Source: Symbiodinium natans
Lineage: Eukaryota > Sar > Dinophyceae > Suessiales > Symbiodiniaceae
Assembly: GCA_905221605.1 (NCBI GenBank)
Contig: CAJNDS010002435.1
Location: 965,277-1,029,276, forward strand
DNA: 64,000 nucleotides
Reading direction: 5' to 3'
Of the stretch, positions 46,001 through 55,875 are shown piece after piece (the first letter of the stretch is position 1; every line of letters begins with the position of its first letter). Under the pieces are notes generated by a model. It was not told the origin of the DNA, searched no databases, and saw only the letters and a program-made list of their open reading frames with translations. The translations under genes were made by a program, and so were the position numbers.

Positions 46001-46087
46001 AATGCTCTTCCTTGCTCCTGAAACACATGGCACCGGAAAGCTGGCCAACTGGCTGCGCTGCTTCCATCATTCGGCCTCCAGACACCA

Positions 46088-46252
46088 AGCCTGTTTTTTC
46101 TTTCGTTCTTTCTTTTTTTGTTTCTTTCTTTATTTCCTTCTTTCCTTGCTTAGTTCTTTCGTTCTTTCTTTCCTTCCTTCTTTCCATCCTTCTTTATTTC
46201 TTTCTTTCTTTCGTTCTTTCGTTCTTTCGTTCTTTCTTTCTCTCCCTCTCTC
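46088..46252 (+). repeat. (CTTT)n polypyrimidine tract ending at a splice acceptor
   Basis: About 165 bases of C and T, mainly CTTT and CTTTCGTT units, ending CTCTCTCAG directly before a coding-like exon. Confidence 0.9.
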
Positions 46253-46254
46253 AG

Positions 46255-46355
46255 AGGCCCCCGGTACGGAGTACATCCTCGTTCGCTGTGCCGCAGCTGT
46301 TGGGCAAAAGGTCCGCGATGCGGTCGGCACGATTCAGTCGCCTGGCAGTCAATAG
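46255..46355 (+). CDS. Candidate exon behind the CTTT tract, unknown product
   Basis: After ctctcag the frame reads EAPGTEYILVRCAAAVGQKV then RDAVGTIQSPGSQ and TAG. It is well formed as protein and sits at a strong acceptor. The exon probably ends before the TAG. No family recognised. Confidence 0.5.
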
Positions 46356-46904
46356 TCAAGCATGTCCAAGAGTTCGGGTGATACATGACGCTGTTCGTTT
46401 GCCAGACTCGCATCGCTCGTTCCTCGAATGTGTAGACTTCCAGAATTCGGGTTTTCAGGTGGAATTTAAGGAAATTTAGCGGTCACATCGTCGTTTCCAG
46501 ACCAGCGGCAGCTTGGGAAGGCATCAGGCAGGTTTGGGGTTAGCTCGGTAGGTTGCAGATCGATTTTACAGCAAGGGCAACCAACCGTTGTGACCTTCCA
46601 GGTCTTCAGGGTCTTGCTGATGGGCTCCACTTTCGGGGTTTCAGTTTGGGAGGGGTGTCTGGAGAGAGTTTGAGGTTTGCTCTCGCGCAGGTGCGAACAT
46701 TTGGGCATCATGACTTTCGCGAAAAATTTTGGATAGTAAGAATCTATCTTGGGACTCTTTCAGCCCGATGTTTTGCAACTAAAAGTCTCTCGCGATTTGT
46801 GCAACTACGGTGGGTCCTTCAGGGGCGCAAACTTTCGCGATTTCATGCCACCCTGAAACTCTCGCATTTGATTTTTTGTCAAGCTGGAGCCGCTTAAATT
46901 GCGC

Positions 46905-48207
46905 GCGACCGTGGAATTTACAAAGCCGCTGAAACCCCAGACCCCTGTGGAACTTGAGAAGCCGATTTGATGCCACGGGCGCGTGGAATTTCAGCAGTTC
47001 CAGTGGCATAAATTCCACAGGCGCGTGGAATTTAAGCAGGTCCAGCGGCTTAAATTCCACGGGCGCGTGGATTTTAAGCAGTTCCAGCGGCTTAAATACA
47101 ACGGGCACGTGGAATTTAAGCACTTCCCACGCCTTAAATTCCACGGGCGCGTGGAATTGAAGCAGTTCCAGCGGCTATAAATTTCACGGGCGCGTGGAAT
47201 GTAAGCAGTTCCAGCGGCTTAAATACAACGGGCGCGTGGAATTTAAGCACTTCCCACGCCTTAAATTCCACGGGCGCGTGGAATTGAAGCAGTTCCAGCG
47301 GCTTGAATTCCACGGGCGCGTGGAATGTAAGCAGTTCCAGCGGCTTAAATTCCACGGGCGCGTGGAATTTAAGCAGCTCCAGCGGCTTAATTTCCACGGG
47401 CGCGTGGAATTTAAGCGAGAAAAATTTCGAGTCAAAATCCTTATTTCCGAGCAACAATCGCACCAATCCTTATTTCCGAGCACCAATCCTTATTTCCGAG
47501 GCCAACCCTTAAATTCCACGCGCCCGTGGAATTTAAGGATTTTTAAGCGTTTTGCACCTTGTTTTTGGTCTGGAAATTCAATCCGACCCCCCTAACACAG
47601 AAGGTCGGAATGAATTTCCAGACCAAAAACAAGGTGCAAAATGCGTAAAAATCCTTAAATTCCACGGGCCCGTGGAATTTAAGGGTTGGCCTCGGAAATA
47701 AGGATTGGTGCCAATTGGTGCTCGGAAATAAGGATTGTTGCTCGAAAATAAAGATTTTTGACTCGGATGGTTTTTTGCCGCTTAAATTCCACGCGCCCGT
47801 GGAATCTAAGCCGCTGGAACTGCTTAAATTCCACGCGCCCGTGGAATTTAAGCCGCTAGAACTGCTTAAATTCCACGCGCCCGTGGAATTTAAGCCGCTG
47901 GAACTGCTTAAATTCCACGTTCCCGTGGAATTCAAGCCGCTGCAACTGCCTAAAACCCACGCGCCCGTGGAATTTAAGGCGTGGGAAGTGCTTAAATTCC
48001 ACGCGTTCGTGGAATTTAAGCCGCTGGAACTGCTTAAATTCCACGCGCCCGTTGTATTTAAGCCGCTGCAACTGCTTAAATTCCATGCACCCGTGGAATT
48101 TAAGCCACTGGAACTGCTTCAATTCCAGGCGCCCGTGGAATTTAAGGCGTGGGAAGTGCTTGATTTCCACGCGCTCTGGAATGTTAGTGGTTGTTTAAAT
48201 TCCACGC
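46905..48207. repeat. Foldback element: two inverted arrays of 42-bp palindromic units
   Basis: The left arm (about 46977-47415) holds eleven units of about 42 bp with the core CCACGGGCGCGTGG flanked by AAATTC and GAATTT, then AAGCAGTTCCAGCGGCTT. The right arm (about 47780-48190) holds ten units of the reverse complement (CCACGCGCCCGTGG, AAGCCGCTGGAACTGCTT). Between them, TCCTTATTTCCGAG blocks near 47449-47500 mirror CTCGGAAATAAGGATT blocks near 47692-47755, and the axis at about 47596 is a near-perfect hairpin (TCCGACC ... GGTCGGA, loop about 14 nt). A variant unit with CACTTCCCACGCC appears twice in each arm. Because 42 is a multiple of three, several frames stay open on both strands (FHAPVEFKPLELLK and others); I take these as by-products. 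Confidence 0.9.
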
Positions 48208-48600
48208 AGTTCACCCTTGCCTCAAATGAGCTGGGCTGCAGAGATATACGTAAAGTAATTATTCCAAAAGCCCCACTTACCAAGCTTTTCCCCCTTCCCA
48301 GAATTCTACCAAAGCCTTTCCTCCTTAGTCCCCTCGGGCCTCCTTCCCAGGGCTTTTCTCCTTTGCCAGGCCTCCTTCCCAAGACCTCCTTCCGTTTCTT
48401 CCTCCTAGCACCTCCTTCCCAGAAGCCTCTTTCCAAAGCATTCCCTCCGGGCTTCCTTCGCAAGGCCTTCTAACCATGCGTCATGGATTCCTTGCTGTGA
48501 TGACACGCCGTACACCGCAAGCCTACACACCCCATCCCCCCTTGGGCCCCTCGGCAACCAGGATTTGTCGCTGTTCGTTGGGCATCTCCTGCGCCCTTCC
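48208..48600. other. CTTCC-rich stretch, no gene
   Basis: Many repeats of CCTCCTTCCCAG/AAGCCT-like words between 48290 and 48470, pyrimidine-rich on the + strand. No exon recognised. Confidence 0.5.
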
Positions 48601-48649
48601 TTTATTTCAACCCAAAAACCTGCTGCTTCTGGAACCACCACGTTTCGCC

Positions 48650-48843
48650 CAAAAACCGAAGCCTCCCGGCTTATTTCCGGGAATTCTGGAAGTCTACACT
48701 CGAATGATAATTCCATCCCGATCCCGACCATATTATATGCGGAGTTGAGGTTCACCAAGCCCAACGGAACGAAGGCGGTGTACGCCATGGGAGATCTGAG
48801 ATATGACCTGAAGTGCGGCTTCCTGAAGCTTGAGGAAGCCTGA
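48650..48843 (+). CDS. Candidate exon, unknown product
   Basis: Reads NSIPIPTILYAELRFTKPNG then TKAVYAMGDLRYDLKCGFLK and LEEA before TGA. Beta-strand-like and convincing as protein. No family recognised. Confidence 0.45.
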
Positions 48844-48849
48844 GAGGCC

Positions 48850-50885
48850 TCCAAGACCATGAAGACGGCCCTGTGTAGCTCGAGCTTCGAGTTCTCCATA
48901 AGAGCCAGAGGCCTACAAAGCCTTGCTGCTAGAGAACCCCGTGCGGGTGCTGAGTACGCAGTAAGGAATCGTCACCTCCGTGCAGGATGCCATTGTCAAA
49001 GTATTCAACTATAGGCTATAGGGCGAAGCCAATGTCCTGTTGAATAGCCGAAGCAATCTCAGCATGAGTGGCATACAATGGGCACGGACAAGACAGCCAG
49101 CAGAATAAGCTTCTCGGCTTCCAAAAGGCCTGAAGCTCATTGCAGCGCAGAAGGGTGGAGACAAAAGACACGCTGCCTTTCCAGAGAACAGTTTTCTTCT
49201 CTCAAACGGGCCAGATTGAAAGTGCGGGCCTGTTTTGCTTGGTGGGCTTCGAGGAGCACATTATGAACGCACGCGTGTTCTCCTGGGTACGTTGGCTGGT
49301 GTTGCGAATCGAGAGAGAGAGAGAGAGAGATTGTGTGTGTGTGTGCCCAGGCCTTTTTCCCTAACGAGAGAGCGCGAGAGAGCGAGCAAAAAAGGCAAGG
49401 GGGGCCTCTTCGCTGTGGAGAAGAAGAAGAGAAGAAAGAACAAAAGATAGCTGAACCGGTAATTTCGCACCAGTGAGGGCAGGCAGCAGGAAGGAAGGGG
49501 ACCTTGGACGTGCCCGGAGCCCAAAAGAAATTGGACCCGGAGAACTCACAGTCTGTTGTGTGGGGGTTCATGTTCAGAACATGTGGCCCAAGCACTACAA
49601 GAACTCAAACCCCAACCAAACCCACATGAATCAAACCCGATGCCCCTCGAATGGTTTTGAGCGCTTGCATTTCGAACTTGGGATGCAGCGTTCGCATTTC
49701 CATTTTGGGTGTTCGGCCAGGGTACAGGGTCAGCTGGCGCAAAGGGCGGTTCGTTTTCTCACATTGTGCGGACGAAGCTGCAGGGCTCGGCTCTGGGACT
49801 CGGTTGTGTTGGTGGTGTTGCCTTCGCTGCCAGGATAGCATGGCCGATTTCTCCGAGCAGGAGCTGGAAGAAACTGTTGCTTAGTTGCTTGCTTCGGGGT
49901 TGCAGAAGAGAGAGAGGGCGGGGGGGAGGGGGGGCCGCAGTTTGCCACAGTGGTGTTTCGATCACGTTTCTGCAGCGATGTTGAGTGCCTGACACTGAGC
50001 AAGGGCCCCATATTGCTACCACCAGGAGCAGCCGGTGCCCCAGTTCGCCATCTACGGTCCAAGGCTGACACCTTTGGCTGAGGCTAGCTGGGGCTGCTCA
50101 GAGGTGAGTTTCACGCAGTTGCCAGGCATCCGAACGTCAGCCTGAGATTCAGAACCAGTCGGACAGTTTTGGCTCCCTAGGCCTTTCCTAGGCCACTTGA
50201 AAATGCCGTCCCCGGCATGTGTCAACATCGGTGAACCCAAGGTGCAGCCATTTGGACCCATAATCCCCCAATTCCCTGTGCCATAATTCTCGCGTATCAC
50301 ATCTGCTCGTCGAGCTCGAAGCCAGCATTTCGATCAACTGAAGCCCCAACCGTAGGTGCTCCGCTGCACCTGGGCTCGGGGACCTGCTGGGCAGCCGTGG
50401 GGCACTCGGTTTCTCATGGGGGTGTGCATCGAGCGGATGCTTCGCAGATCTTTGCAGCAGTCCTGCCTATCCGCCTGGTGTGTGCAACTGTGGTACTTGC
50501 ACGATAGAATCAGTTGTGATGTGAAATTCGGCTCTTCCCCCAATGTCAGCTTACATCCGGTTGGTTTTCAGCAAAAGCAAAATTGAATGCAGCGGGGGAG
50601 CAAGATCTGCAAGTAAGGTCCACTCGTGTTCCTGTCAAGCCCGACGAGCAGCCTGTGCCCAAGGGCCCGGCGAGGCACTTAGAGTTGCCAGTGAATAGAG
50701 ATACAAATGCTTGCATGGCTGTGGCAACGTTTCGGAGGTAATGCCTAGCAGGTCTGAGATGGCAGTTCCACAGGCCAGGAAGCAAAAGTTCTGAGATGGC
50801 ACAGGGAACGAACAGAATTGCACTCCGCGCAAGCCCTTCCACATCCAGAACGGTCCAAGGAAGAATTGAATTCTGATCTCGGGCC
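48850..50885. other. No recognised gene; GA/TG microsatellite
   Basis: Contains a (GA)n-(TG)n run at about 49312-49347 and a G-rich stretch at 49907-49932. Frames near 49140-49300 and 49650-49880 are weakly coding-like at best. Confidence 0.35.
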
Positions 50886-50887
50886 AT

Positions 50888-51085
50888 TTGAGATCATTTG
50901 AGGTCAATATGCTGCGCACAGAGATTGTCTGCGGGGAGCCCACGACCTTGGTAGGCCCTGACCTCTGCGGACTCGAGCGTATGGCCTACGCATGTTTGGA
51001 GCAAGGCAAGAACGTGGAATCCCTCCTTGCGGCCTTTGACGTTCTCACTGCCTCGCACGAGGAGGGTTATGTTATGATGTCATAG
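50888..51085 (+). CDS. Candidate exon, unknown product
   Basis: From ATG 50888: later part reads PTTLVGPDLCGLERMAYACL then EQGKNVESLLAAFDVLTASH and EEGYVMMS with TAG. Helical and convincing. It opens the exon-dense region 50.9-54.2 kb. No family recognised. Confidence 0.5.
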   Translation: MRSFEVNMLRTEIVCGEPTTLVGPDLCGLERMAYACLEQGKNVESLLAAFDVLTASHEEGYVMMS

Positions 51086-51446
51086 CCACTGTATCACATC
51101 TCAATAGGACCCTTTCTCGCGACATGTTGGGCTTGCTGTTCAAAGCGTCCGGGCAAACAGGACCATTTGGCTGCCAAAGAGGAGTTGGTGAAAGAGCTCC
51201 TCAGCAGAGAGGGATGAAAGCCGGTTGAGGGCGTTTGGGCACGCAACCCCCCTTCATGAACATCTTGTCCATATTTGCGCACAACATAACAATGCACATA
51301 CATGCGTGCTCCAACATGCATCAACATGTGGCCTGTCATGTTCTTGACCGGTACTCTCCCGGCCTACTTGGCTTGGTCGGGCGTGATAGCCTTCAATCTG
51401 CGATGTCTTCATCGGCTTGCGGCCGCCAAAGAGTGCTCCCTCTCTT

Positions 51447-51500
51447 TATACATATATATATATATATATATTTATTTATTTATTTATTTAGTCATTTGTT
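51447..51500 (+). repeat. (TA)n and (TATT)n repeat
   Basis: TATATA followed by TTTATTTA units in an AT-rich islet. Probably intronic. Confidence 0.9.
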
Positions 51501-51601
51501 TATATTTTTCTACATTTAGGAAAACAAGGCATTTTTACGCTTATCTGCTGGTAGAGAAGTGCTGAAGACTCCTGAATTATACAAGCCCATTCGATGCCCA
51601 G

Positions 51602-52250
51602 GGCGAGCATCGAAAACCTGACCAGCGAGGATGTCGATTTGGATGGAGAGGCAGGGGCCCGGTGGTGGGAGAGGTTTCCTAGAGCTCTGGAGGTTACCAG
51701 TGAACTCGAAAACGCCTCTAATGCTTGCGCCTCTCCTTGTTAGAGACGCATTCCCGAGTATGCCCCATCTGCAGCTTAGAGATCGCGTTAAAAGCTGTGA
51801 AGAGCTCCAGCAAAGCGTGGATCTGAGCCGGTCTTTTCAATCCTTTCGCAGGAGCTGAGTGAGAATGAAGAGGCAGATCGGCACGGGAAATACTCGCGGC
51901 TGCAGCTCGGAGAGTTAGACGGCTTGAGCCGTTGCATTCTCACGCTGTCCTCCTGAGAATCACAACTTGTAGCAGCAGTCGTCATTCCTGACGTCCCTAA
52001 TTGGATCCCTTTTCCTGCTGCACGCTCTCAGCAATCTTTGGATCTGGTCTGTGAGGCGGAAGATGAGGAGGAGGATTTGCAGTCATCTGCTGCTGCTGAT
52101 TCTGCAGATCTCTCAGTCTGCGGCCGCGTGGTGGATGAGGGAAAGCGTCGTGACTGGGCGCGGTGCAACTGCAAATGCTCCACTAGAAGTGCCAGCCAGC
52201 GTTTGCAGCAACTGACAGCCTCCGCAGCCTATGTCACTGGTCTGGCTTGA
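51602..52250 (+). CDS. Three candidate exons, unknown product
   Basis: 51602-51743 (IENLTSEDVDLDGEAGARWW then ERFPRALEVTSELENAS), 51852-51956 (acceptor cctttcgcag; ELSENEEADRHGKYSRLQLG then ELDGLSRCILTLSS) and 52032-52250 (acceptor cgctctcag; LDLVCEAEDEEEDLQSSAAA, later RVVDEGKRRDWARCNCKCST and RSASQRLQQLTASAAYVTGL). All have good acceptors and mixed acidic/basic character. They look like one gene. Each has a stop in frame shortly after the plausible end, as expected if the donor lies just before it. No family recognised. Confidence 0.55.
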
Positions 52251-52284
52251 GACGCTCATGCGTAGGAGCATTGCGTCTAGTTTG

Positions 52285-52953
52285 CTGTGTTTTGCTGGGT
52301 GTCTCATCTGTGCAGAAGGAGTAAAGCCTACAATGTGTGGCGCAAATAATGTCGGAAGCAGAGACATGCGACCTTGTCTGCCATTCCCGATAGGAGAGTC
52401 TGCACACAAACTTTCATTTCGGCTTTTCGCACAGATAGTATCTGCCCGCCTCGGGCGGCTTTGTGCATCTGTTGATCATAAGCTGTTCCAGGATGTTCCC
52501 ACAGACATAAAATCCTTGCCGCGAAGTCGTGGCACCATTGAGGTCAAGCTTCTGTTTCGCCTGGGCCTAGCCAGTCAATGACCTCATACTTCCCGGCAAC
52601 GGATCGCACGCCCACCACTGTCCCTTCTTGCATCCTTGTTTGTCACGCGTTGCGTCGGCCACGGATCACCTGGACCATGAGTCCACCACTATAGGGCCCA
52701 CCTGCACGACAAGCAGTGGAAGCTCGCAGTACGAGGGGGCTTACTTAAGAAGGTTTTCTAATGCTTGAAAGCCTTCTGAGGTCTCCCAGGCGAGGGAGTC
52801 TTCGGAGCCGAACCTCTTCAGCCGCGCGGAGCTCCATGTCCAGCGCAGGGGCCCCTGGGAGCTGAGCCGAGTTCCGGAGTTGCCGATGGCCACTTTCAGT
52901 CAGTATTTTTCAGCTGCCGAAACTCAAATCCTCCAAAGCCATCCCGGAATGTA
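52285..52953 (+). CDS. Candidate exons, unknown product
   Basis: A frame ending at 52581 contains FRLFAQIVSARLGRLCASVD and RSRGTIEVKLLFRLGLASQ. A second, from about 52790 after ctcccag, reads ARESSEPNLFSRAELHVQRR then VPELPMATFSQYFSAAETQI and LQSHPGM with TAG at 52951. Both protein-like, unknown family. Confidence 0.4.
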
Positions 52954-53019
52954 GCAGATCTCCGATCAGGGGGCTTGTGAAATGCTCTCATCACACGTGA
53001 ACTTACACCCAGCAGTGCA

Positions 53020-53640
53020 CATGCCAACAGAGAAGGAAGGCACTCAGGTGCTCCGCTTGCCGAGCCCAAAGGGCGTCAGGTTGTTCAAACGTCGTACATG
53101 ACACGTATCCGGAAACCCGACGAGCTCAAAAGCGATGAGTCACCTGGCCAGGCCGTGCCCCCTTGGGCACCCCGGCGAAACTTCGCTTAGCGAGGGCCCT
53201 GGTCACTCTTAATGAAGGGATTGCTGGTTGGGGTTAAGGCAATTGTAGATTTCTGCTCAGTGCATTTTTGGACAAGGTCGCCAGAGAGAACCTTGTCACA
53301 ACCAGTCAGAGCCTTCAGGTCTTCACCTTTCGTAGACGGGAACAGCTTGATCAGCTTAGATCTTTACTGCTGTACCTGCCGAGCCCTTCTCTGATCTCAG
53401 TGTGCAGAACAGGAAGAGCGGCGAGAAGAGGTAACTTGCATCTCATGCAGGACTGCCCCGCGGATATCATGCATGCCGCGCAGGTGAAGGTCTTTAACGG
53501 CTTTCACAAAGATAACGCGGAGAAGATCCTTCCGCAGGCGTCCTTGCAAGCTTCTTCCATCAAAGCAGGTCAACCCAAACAGCTGGCAGGCAGAGGCAAC
53601 ACTGCGCCATTTTTTCTACGCCGCAAAGATAAGCAACACA
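53020..53640 (+). CDS. Candidate exons, unknown product
   Basis: 53020-53193 is open in two phases (one reads QVVQTSYMTRIRKPDELKSD, the other MPTEKEGTQVLRLPSPKGVR). 53268-53640 reads DKVARENLVTTSQSLQVFTF then RRREQLDQLRSLLLYLPSPS and QDCPADIMHAAQVKVFNGFH, which is convincing, though an intron may split it. Likely the same locus as the preceding exons. No family recognised. Confidence 0.45.
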
Positions 53641-54016
53641 CACGAAACAAGCAGGCATGCAAAGCAGCTATATATATATACACACAAATTTACATGTACG
53701 CGCAAACTTATGTGTACACATGTATGCACACTGGTGATTTTTTTGTGTAGGAGCCATGGCGATCTCCCCCAAACACGTCATGCAGCTGACATATTGTGTT
53801 TGTCCCTGAGTCTGCTGGCATCCTGCTCCTCATGCTCGCCTCCTCGCGGAAGAGCAAGACGGCACACAAGGGACACGGAGAGAAGGCCTTCGGGCAACGA
53901 ATTTCAGTAAAAGTTTAAACAGTTTGCAGTAGGGAGGCAGGATTCGTGCTGCGGATTGGGGATCTCGAAGTGCAGTGTGTGGCTAAACGTACACACACGC
54001 ACACACAAGTCGACAT

Positions 54017-54154
54017 ATGCTCTCAAAGGAGCGGGACTCTGTGGATCCACTGGTGGACGGCACAGACTTGATCCAACAGCTCGTCGAGGCCAAAAGCGTG
54101 AATGGGGATAACCAGGATCCGCGCCTTCCTGGGAGGTCACTTTACACCTCATAA
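54017..54154 (+). CDS. Small coding-like frame, unknown product
   Basis: A 45-codon frame from ATG to TAA: MLSKERDSVDPLVDGTDLIQ then QLVEAKSVNGDNQDPRLPGR and SLYTS. Well balanced. Could be a final exon of the 50.9-54.2 kb region. No family recognised. Confidence 0.45.
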   Translation: MLSKERDSVDPLVDGTDLIQQLVEAKSVNGDNQDPRLPGRSLYTS

Positions 54155-54159
54155 GGTGC

Positions 54160-55870
54160 TTCCTTCAGGGTTTTGGGTCCTACTCGTAGCTTAAGAAGCT
54201 TGTAAGGGCTTCCGGTGTGTGAAGGTTTCACGATTGGCAGGCTGCGCTTGGCCAGGGACTTGTACGTTTAACTTTCAGTCATAAGTTATGCAGCAAGCGC
54301 TAGGTCTAGGGCTTGAAGCTTCACTTGCAACATCAGTACGTTGTTCTGGAAAGAACAGGCGGAACTGCGACAAAACCCCTCCCGAACTTACCATAAAACC
54401 AGCTTTCTTGACCCCACTGTTTCAACCCTGGAGTGATTGCAAGGAAGAACCAAGGTTGAAGCACAGAGCTGCAAGAACAGCGACAAGAAAAGAAGCTGCG
54501 ATGAATCTACTCTCCCCCTTCCAAAGCACCTGTAGAAGTCCTTCTGAAGCAGGCGACGATTCTGACTGCTAATTCGACGAGTTGCAAATAGCACAAACAA
54601 GATGCAACATGACCTTAATATTTCTTATAATATATTGTTTTTATGGTCGGTATTTTATAAATATTACTTGAATATCGATGTATATATATATATGTCTACA
54701 TATATATATATATAATACAGACAAAGTAACAATGCAAATATTCGGCGAGCGTCGGAGTTGGAACCTGCACTTTCGAGGTGGAGCTGCTTCTGGACTCGAC
54801 TTCCGAAGCACGTTGGCTCACGAGCCGCTGCCGGAATTCATGAAACGATGTGGTTTTGGTCGCGAGTGTGGCTTTTCGGAATGCTTTGGAGGCTTTCAGG
54901 TTCGGAGCTCTTTCTGAGAGATCCAGGATACGGAGCATGAGGGATTCAAGTCTATCACACATGCTCTATCTGAGATTTCCAGAGTATCAGAATGAGTGCG
55001 ATGGCATGATGCTCCTTGTTTGAATGCCAGTCTACAGTGCCAGTGTTCAGACGACGCCGCAGTTGTCTTTGTCTAACCAGCTCAGGGCCCGCTCACATCC
55101 TCGCAACATCACTCCGAGCTGTCTGCAACACCGTCCAGCCATCCCTTCAAGTCTACAACAGCTTATGCCGAAGCCCTTTGCATCGGAATGCTTGCTGGCA
55201 CCTCCAAAGGAACTTTACCGACTTGGACCCACTGTGGCCACAGCCCCACTGCCGGAACAACGTGGCTGTGGGGACTAGGATTTATAGGGTTCAAGACCAC
55301 AGAACACTTTCCGGATCCGGAGATGCTGAAGGTTCCATTTGGGGTCGATGACGTAAGCCAAGATCTGCTGCATTTCAGATGTCAGACGGCCTCAAAGCTG
55401 TGCCGGTACACATAGGGGTCTCCACTAGCGTCGTCAATGCTTTGCAGTTCGCATGCCAGGGCTCTTCGAAGACACCACCACACTCTAGCTAAGAAAATGC
55501 CTTGACGGAGGATCAAGCGCAAGGTTGCTGTCAAGAAAAAGCCACATGCGTAGGGCCACGTGCGGATCATTAAGTTACATGCTCAGCACGTTTGCACTGT
55601 TAATGGCCGTCACGACAGCATATACAAGATTAAGCCCTCGAAATGAAGTGAAATCGAGCCGTTGGGCCATCCTCTTGCCTGCAGCCGATTGGCCTTGCCA
55701 TGGGACTCCATCAGAGCACCCAAGTCGTGGAGTTTGAAGATGCTTCGCTGTGTGGACAGACCAAGGTCACAGGGTGAACCATGTGTTTCTGTGCAAGAAC
55801 GCACAGCCGAACCTACAGCAACATGGTAGATACAGAAGGCAGTAACCCAAAGGAAGTGGTAGAAAGAGAG
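54160..55870. other. No recognised gene; AT-rich islet
   Basis: AT-rich (TA)n at about 54678-54715. Frames at 55016-55351 include APPKELYRLGPTVATAPLPE and may hold an exon of the next gene. Nothing conserved recognised. Confidence 0.35.
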
Positions 55871-55875
55871 CCCAG

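Noticed and set aside
45486-46187. Ser/Arg-rich 233-codon frame on the - strand
   Set aside because: It is the translation of the trinucleotide and CTTT repeats; no non-repeat coding support.
47715-48473. 252-codon frame with FHAPVEFKPLELLK repeats
   Set aside because: The 42-bp unit is divisible by three, so several frames on both strands are open. The DNA-level mirror symmetry explains the pattern better than a protein.
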